Positions 58,877 to 64,000 of a DNA stretch of 64,000 nucleotides are shown piece after piece (the first letter of the stretch is position 1; each line of letters starts with the position of its first letter). This stretch comes from Chitinophagales bacterium. GTDB taxonomy: Bacteria; Bacteroidota; Bacteroidia; Chitinophagales; Chitinophagaceae. The stretch lies in the NCBI GenBank assembly GCA_030832645.1, contig JAURIR010000002.1, positions 18,871-82,870 of the forward strand, written 5' to 3'. Under the pieces are notes generated by a model. That model saw only the letters and a program-made list of their open reading frames with translations. It did no database searches and had not been told where the DNA came from. Made by a program: the position numbers and the translations under genes.

Positions 58877-60247
58877 ATGTCCACACCCTGGAATGATACC
58901 ATCGTTGCATTGGCCACTCCTCAAGGAATTGGTGCTATTGGGGTTATAAGGCTGAGCGGGAGCGATGCAATTGAATACGTAAATTCCATCTTCCCCTCCA
59001 AGAATCTGCTGGCAGAACCGGCTAACACATTGCATGTTGGTTTGTTGGTTGACGGAACTACAAAAATTGATGAAGTCGTTCTCTCCATCTTTAAAGCACC
59101 TAAATCCTATACAGGGGAAAATGTTGTTGAAGTTTCATGTCATGGATCTCACTATATTATTCAACAAATTATAGAAGTTTTTATCCGTAAAGGTGCACGG
59201 CTGGCCAAGCCAGGTGAATTTACCATGCGAGCTTTTCTCAATGGTAAGATGGATTTGGTTCAAGCCGAAGCGGTGGCCGACTTGATTGCCTCTGGAACAA
59301 AAGCAGCCCAGGAAACTGCTTTAAACCAGGTAAGAGGAGGCTTTTCGCATGTCTTGTCAGTCCTTCGTGAAGAGTTGATTCGTTTTTCTGCTTTGATCGA
59401 ATTGGAACTTGATTTTTCCCAAGAAGATGTAGAATTCGCAGATAGAACCCGTTTACAGGAATTGCTGGATCAAATCGGTAAAACAGTTAACGAGCTGCTC
59501 CAATCTTTTCAATTGGGCAATGTGATTAAAAATGGTGTAAGCGTTGCCATTATTGGAAAACCAAATGCAGGGAAGTCTACTTTGTTGAATACGTTGTTGA
59601 AAGAAAACAGGGCCATTGTAAGTTCTATTGCTGGAACAACGCGCGACACCATCGAAGAAGTATTGAATATCGATGGTGTATTATTCAGACTGATTGATAC
59701 CGCAGGTATCAGGGAAAGCAAAGATGAAATCGAATCCATTGGTGTTGAAAGAAGCAAAGAAAAAATGAAATCAGCCGATCTCGTGGTCTATCTGTATGAT
59801 GTTCATCAAACGGATTCAAATGAACTTCGTTCCATGCAAGAAGAATTGCAGCAAATTTCTAAACATTGGATATTGGTGGGCAATAAAGAAGATGACCAAC
59901 AGAAATTAGATAAATTGAATTCAACTGCATCATCAAATCAACTGTTCATATCCGCAAAATTTGATTATTGTATTGATGCGCTAAAAAATAAGTTAGTCAA
60001 TGCCGTTGTTCATGGTAATCTTGAAACAGAAAGTACAATTGTTACCAATGCCCGGCATTATCAATCACTTCAAAAGGTAGCCGATGCTATGCGCTCTATT
60101 CAGGAAGGTATGTCGAATCGAGTTCCTGGTGATTTACTTTCTGTAGATATTCGCCAGTGCCTCTATCACCTGGGAGAAATTACAGGAACAATCTCCAACG
60201 AAGATCAATTGGACTACATCTTTTCTAAGTTCTGCATCGGAAAGTAA
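58877..60247 (+). CDS. mnmE: tRNA uridine-5-carboxymethylaminomethyl(34) synthesis GTPase
   Basis: DTIVALATPQGIGAIGVIRLSGSDA, GKPNAGKSTLLNTLLKENRAIVSSIAGTTRDTIEE, C-terminal FCIGK. Confidence 0.97.
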   Translation: MSTPWNDTIVALATPQGIGAIGVIRLSGSDAIEYVNSIFPSKNLLAEPANTLHVGLLVDGTTKIDEVVLSIFKAPKSYTGENVVEVSCHGSHYIIQQIIEVFIRKGARLAKPGEFTMRAFLNGKMDLVQAEAVADLIASGTKAAQETALNQVRGGFSHVLSVLREELIRFSALIELELDFSQEDVEFADRTRLQELLDQIGKTVNELLQSFQLGNVIKNGVSVAIIGKPNAGKSTLLNTLLKENRAIVSSIAGTTRDTIEEVLNIDGVLFRLIDTAGIRESKDEIESIGVERSKEKMKSADLVVYLYDVHQTDSNELRSMQEELQQISKHWILVGNKEDDQQKLDKLNSTASSNQLFISAKFDYCIDALKNKLVNAVVHGNLETESTIVTNARHYQSLQKVADAMRSIQEGMSNRVPGDLLSVDIRQCLYHLGEITGTISNEDQLDYIFSKFCIGK

Positions 60248-60907
60248 TCAACCGGAGGTGCGATAGGCGAGCTGTATCCTAGTTGTTTCTTTATCAGGCT
60301 TTGCATAGCCAAGCCTCGCCAACCGGTGTGTTTCATGATAGCTGTCTAATCCAGAACAGGCAATGGTTCCAGCTTTTTCGATGTCTACATATCCATCCAA
60401 GCACCATGCATTCTCAGGAAAATACAATTGCATGATTTTCCCTATCACTAAAATAGTGCCATTCAAAGCAATATCTATTCGCTCTGCAAATTCGAGTCCA
60501 ATTTTAATTGCACTTTCTTTTACAAAAGGCGAGTTGAATTCATTCAAATAAACAGGGGTGAGTCCACATGCTTCAAACTCAGAAACATCTTTTCCATACC
60601 TCGCAGCAGTTTGATGTGCTTGTTCATAGATCTGTTTATGAACATGATTAATAGTGAAATAGCGTGTTTCTTCGATGTTGCTGAGGGTATGTCTCTCTAC
60701 GGAATCTGGACGAACAATGAATCCCATCAAAGCAGGATTTGCACCTAAGTGAACAACAGAATTAAAAACTGCAAGATTGGTTTGCTGCTGAGTATCAACA
60801 GTTCCAATTAGACTTAGGCTTTTGAATCCGGTGATGGAATTGATCAGTGCAGCTCTTTCTAGTTTTTCGAGTTGGGCAATGTTTTCATGGGTCAGGAAAA
60901 CCTCCAT
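60248..60907 (-). CDS. Flavin reductase-like domain protein
   Basis: KSLSLIGTVDTQQQTNLAVFNSVVHLGANPALMGFIVRPDSVERHTLSNIEETRYFTINHV. Confidence 0.8.
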   Translation of the reverse strand: MEVFLTHENIAQLEKLERAALINSITGFKSLSLIGTVDTQQQTNLAVFNSVVHLGANPALMGFIVRPDSVERHTLSNIEETRYFTINHVHKQIYEQAHQTAARYGKDVSEFEACGLTPVYLNEFNSPFVKESAIKIGLEFAERIDIALNGTILVIGKIMQLYFPENAWCLDGYVDIEKAGTIACSGLDSYHETHRLARLGYAKPDKETTRIQLAYRTSG

Positions 60908-60911
60908 CGGA

Positions 60912-61601
60912 TCAAATTTTAATATTGTTCATACCTCCATCCACTCCAATCACCTGTGCAGTCATCCAATTTGCTTTTTCTGAAAGTAGAAATGCAATCA
61001 TTTCAGCAACATCCCCGGGAGTACCTACTTTTCTCAATGGATTTCTTTTTTCTATGGCACTGAGTTTTTCCGGGGTATTGATAAATCGCTCTCCCAAAGG
61101 AGTGTTGACAAGCGAAGGGGCAACAGCATTGACCCTGATTCCTGGCGCCAACTCAGCAGCAAGAGATTTGGTAAATCCTTCAATAGCTGCCTTCGATATT
61201 GAAACAGATGTATGATAGGGCATGCCAACAGATGCTGCTACACTGCTGATAAAAACAATGGACGAGTTTCCATCTTTTTCTAACAAATGCAGGTAGGCTT
61301 TTACGAAGGCTACTGCACCTAATACATGTATGGAAAAATCGTTTTGAAAATCAGCAGCTGTCAACTGACCAAACGTTTTTAGGTTGATTGTTCCAGGACA
61401 GTACACGAGGCCATGTATTTTTTGATCGATCGTTGGGAAAGATCCAAAATCGTATTTTTCTACTTGGTAATTTCCGATTTCATCCTGCGCGGATCGGCTA
61501 ATGCCCAAAACATGATGTCCTTGGCTTTTTAAAATGGAAGCAGTTGATTTTCCAATTGCACTGTTACTTCCTGCAATGATGTATGTTTTGGATTCGCTCA
61601 T
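60912..61601 (-). CDS. SDR-family oxidoreductase
   Basis: YIIAGSNSAIGKSTASILKSQGHHVLGISRS, SSVAASVGMPYHTSVSISKAAIEGFTKSLAAELAPGIRVNAVAPSLVNTPL, VIGVDGG. Confidence 0.92.
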   Translation of the reverse strand: MSESKTYIIAGSNSAIGKSTASILKSQGHHVLGISRSAQDEIGNYQVEKYDFGSFPTIDQKIHGLVYCPGTINLKTFGQLTAADFQNDFSIHVLGAVAFVKAYLHLLEKDGNSSIVFISSVAASVGMPYHTSVSISKAAIEGFTKSLAAELAPGIRVNAVAPSLVNTPLGERFINTPEKLSAIEKRNPLRKVGTPGDVAEMIAFLLSEKANWMTAQVIGVDGGMNNIKI

Positions 61602-61702
61602 TTGGTAATTTTTCTTTTTAACAAAACAAAGGGTATTTTGTTTGACGGAATGTCCAAAATCACTAAGTTCGAAATCAGATTGTATACCTAAATCCTTTTC
61701 AA

Positions 61703-62614
61703 TTGAAAGAAACTGAAATCAATAATGGCCTTTCTCTCATAATGCACGAATTGATGTCGCGCTACAAAGAACGAGTGCCTGATGTAGTGGCTATTTTAAA
61801 AGCCATGAAATCAAACGGAGTTATTGAACACGACGACGAAATCCGAAACGATCATATTGCTTTTCGCACCATGGGTGTACCCTCCTTGGGCATTCAATCC
61901 CTGGAAAGAATCTTTGTACATTATGGATATACCAAAAGGGATTACTACGAGTTCAAAGGAAAGAAGTTAAATGCTTATTGGTTTGCACCTCCCGATGAGA
62001 AATTTCCACGCATTTTTATCAGTGAGTTGAAAGTAGATGAGTTGTCTGAGTCTGCACAAAAAATAATTTATTCTTACACAAATGAAGTGAATTCGGACCC
62101 CCTCGACAAAATTGATCTTGATGATCCAAAAGAAGTAGCTGCTTTTCTTCATACCCCTTTGTGGCGACTTCCTGAGTTGCACGACTACAAAACGTTGTTG
62201 TCGGAATCCGAATATGCGGCCTGGGTTATTTATAACCGATACTACCTCAATCATTATACCATTAGTATCCATTACCTGAAAGAGGGTTATAATACAATCC
62301 AAGCCTATAATGAATTTCTGGAAAGTATTGGCATTCGATTAAATGATGCAGGTGGAAAAATAAAAGTAAGCGACGACGGGTTGCTTTTACAAAGCTCAAC
62401 AGTCGCACAAACTTTGACAGCACATTTTGCTAATAATGAAACGTTTGAAATTGCTGGAAGTTATGTAGAGTTCGCTGAGCGAAAACCTTTGCCAGAGTTC
62501 TCCGCAGTTGATAAAAACAATTTAAAACGCGAGCACTTGCGCGATGGCTTTGAAACAGCCAACGCTGATAAGATATTTGAAAGTACATTTACTTCCCAGA
62601 TCAAAAAAAAGTAA
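61703..62614 (+). CDS. DUF1338-family protein (2-oxoadipate dioxygenase/decarboxylase-like); start uncertain (TTG 61703 or ATG 61742)
   Basis: NDHIAFRTMGVPSLGIQSLERIFVHYGYTKRDYYEFKGKKLNAYWFAPP; IYNRYYLNHYTISIHYLKEGYNTI. Confidence 0.82.
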   Translation: MKETEINNGLSLIMHELMSRYKERVPDVVAILKAMKSNGVIEHDDEIRNDHIAFRTMGVPSLGIQSLERIFVHYGYTKRDYYEFKGKKLNAYWFAPPDEKFPRIFISELKVDELSESAQKIIYSYTNEVNSDPLDKIDLDDPKEVAAFLHTPLWRLPELHDYKTLLSESEYAAWVIYNRYYLNHYTISIHYLKEGYNTIQAYNEFLESIGIRLNDAGGKIKVSDDGLLLQSSTVAQTLTAHFANNETFEIAGSYVEFAERKPLPEFSAVDKNNLKREHLRDGFETANADKIFESTFTSQIKKK

Positions 62615-62617
62615 ATA

Positions 62618-64000
62618 ATGGTACAGTTGAGGTATAAACTTTTTTTTCTTTTGCTTTTGATGATGAATATCTTGGATGCTCAGCAAAAGAGCGATGAATT
62701 ACACCGGCCATTATTCCATTTCACTCCACGTGAACATTGGATGAACGATCCCAATGGAATGATTTATTACAATGGAACCTACCATCTTTTTTATCAATAC
62801 CACCCTTATTCATCCGTTTGGGGCCCTATGCACTGGGGGCATGCCACGAGTAAAGATTTGCTCAAATGGGATCATCAGCCCATTGCATTCTATCCTGATA
62901 AAAATGGAATGATTTTTTCTGGAAGTGCAGTGTGGGATAAAAATAATACCAGTAGTTTAGGAACATCCGGCAAAGGGCCGTTGGTGGCAATTTTCACTTA
63001 CCACAACGACTCACTGGCAAAGTCGGGTAGTCGTGTATTCCAATCCCAGGGAATTGCTTACAGCAACGATGATGGTACAACATGGACGAAATATCAGGGT
63101 AATCCAGTACTTGGTAATCCCGGGATAAATGACTTTCGAGATCCCAAAGTATTTTGGCATGAGGATTCTAAAAAATGGATAATGGCATTAGCGGTTTTCG
63201 ATCGAGTGCATTTTTACGGGTCGAACAATTTAAAAACCTGGGAAAAGCTTAGTGAATTCGGATTGGGGTACGGTGTAAAAAATGTTTTATGGGAATGCCC
63301 AGATTTATTTTCACTGGAATACAAAGGAAAAACGATATGGGTCCTTCTTTCCAATATCAATCCCGGTGGGCCAAACAAGGGCTCCTCTACACAATACTTC
63401 GTGGGAAGTTTTGACGGGAAAACGTTTCAACCTTACGACCAAGAAATTAGATGGGCAGATTTTGGTCCGGATGAATATGCAGGTGTAACATGGTCAAATA
63501 CAGGTGATCGTCGAATTTTTACAGGTTGGATGAGTAATTGGCTTTATGCGCAAGTCGTTCCAACAGAAAAATGGCGAAGTGCGTTGACTGTTGCAAGAGA
63601 ATTATCTATCAAGGAAGTAGGAGGTAAGTTTTATCTCTCAAGTTTGCCTGTAAAGGAATTGAATAAATACAAAGGAAGTAATGTGCCTGTTCAACAAGGG
63701 AGCATCTCTTATGATGGTACTGCTCTGATAGAAGTTTCAACTATTGCTGCAAACGATTTTTCATTTCGTATTTCAAACAACAACGGTGAATATATTGAAG
63801 TTGGCTTTGAAAAAAACGAAAATAGATTTTACATTGATCGGACGCAATCCGGAAAAACTGATTTTCATAAAGAGGTTGCGCAAAAAAGCGTAGCCAACAG
63901 AATTTCGACTGCAAATACAATTAATCTAAAGTTACTTTTGGATCGAACATCAGTAGAGCTTTTTGCAGACGATGGTTTGAATGTTATGAGTAGTATATTT
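62618..64000 (+). CDS. Glycoside hydrolase family 32 (levanase/fructosidase-like), 3' truncated by window edge
   Basis: Frame open from ATG 62618 to the window end (461 codons), absent from the ORF track. MVQLRYKLFFLLLLMMNILDAQQ signal; FTPREHWMNDPNGMIYYNGTYHLFYQY; NDFRDPKVFWH; ECPDLF. Confidence 0.93.
   Translation, partial: MVQLRYKLFFLLLLMMNILDAQQKSDELHRPLFHFTPREHWMNDPNGMIYYNGTYHLFYQYHPYSSVWGPMHWGHATSKDLLKWDHQPIAFYPDKNGMIFSGSAVWDKNNTSSLGTSGKGPLVAIFTYHNDSLAKSGSRVFQSQGIAYSNDDGTTWTKYQGNPVLGNPGINDFRDPKVFWHEDSKKWIMALAVFDRVHFYGSNNLKTWEKLSEFGLGYGVKNVLWECPDLFSLEYKGKTIWVLLSNINPGGPNKGSSTQYFVGSFDGKTFQPYDQEIRWADFGPDEYAGVTWSNTGDRRIFTGWMSNWLYAQVVPTEKWRSALTVARELSIKEVGGKFYLSSLPVKELNKYKGSNVPVQQGSISYDGTALIEVSTIAANDFSFRISNNNGEYIEVGFEKNENRFYIDRTQSGKTDFHKEVAQKSVANRISTANTINLKLLLDRTSVELFADDGLNVMSSIF

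Noticed and set aside
63282-63488. 68-aa plus-strand ORF near the window end
   Set aside because: Out-of-frame shadow of the GH32 gene, which is open in another frame from 62618 to the edge.
1-64000. CRISPR arrays, tRNA/rRNA genes, transposases, integrases, toxin-antitoxin or defence genes
   Set aside because: None recognised on visual reading of both strands; absence not confirmed computationally.

Overview
This 64 kb window looks like chromosomal housekeeping DNA from a Bacteroidota genome, probably Chitinophagaceae-like (inferred from gene content and from TAnnTTTG-type promoters). Left to right it holds: the end of a division/cell-wall cluster (murG partial, murC, ftsQ, ftsA, ftsZ); metG; a fused 3-hydroxyacyl-CoA dehydrogenase/enoyl-CoA hydratase; several predicted exported proteins (BNR/VPS10-like, Tat-type Gfo/Idh/MocA, CBM9-like plus barrel DUF5916-type); trmD; a Tat-type SOD; an LptF/G permease; ffh, rpsP, rimM, dinB, rlmN, two pseudouridine synthases and hisS; a small membrane protein, PstS-like lipoprotein and TPR protein; a complete 14-gene nuoA-N operon with a short NuoG; an FtsX/MacB-type permease; a zinc metalloprotease; exbB-exbD-exbD-tonB; mnmE; and a GH32 enzyme cut by the window edge. 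I saw no CRISPR array, prophage, transposase, rRNA, tRNA or defence system, and I do not claim a new multi-gene system. The most interesting signals are non-coding: (1) a promoter-terminator pair with no ORF between the dipeptidase and SOD genes, which predicts a ~60-nt plus-strand sRNA; (2) several genes, mostly tRNA/rRNA-related (trmD, rlmN, hisS, mnmE), whose -7-like box lies exactly 4 nt before the ATG, predicting leaderless mRNAs; (3) a pseudouridine synthase whose conserved N-terminus extends upstream of every ATG/GTG/TTG, suggesting an ATT start coupled to the upstream stop codon; (4) a palindromic AAGTTGTA-type repeat between convergent genes; (5) a terminator-like hairpin directly abutting the rimM start codon. 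All calls were made by eye, with no database search.
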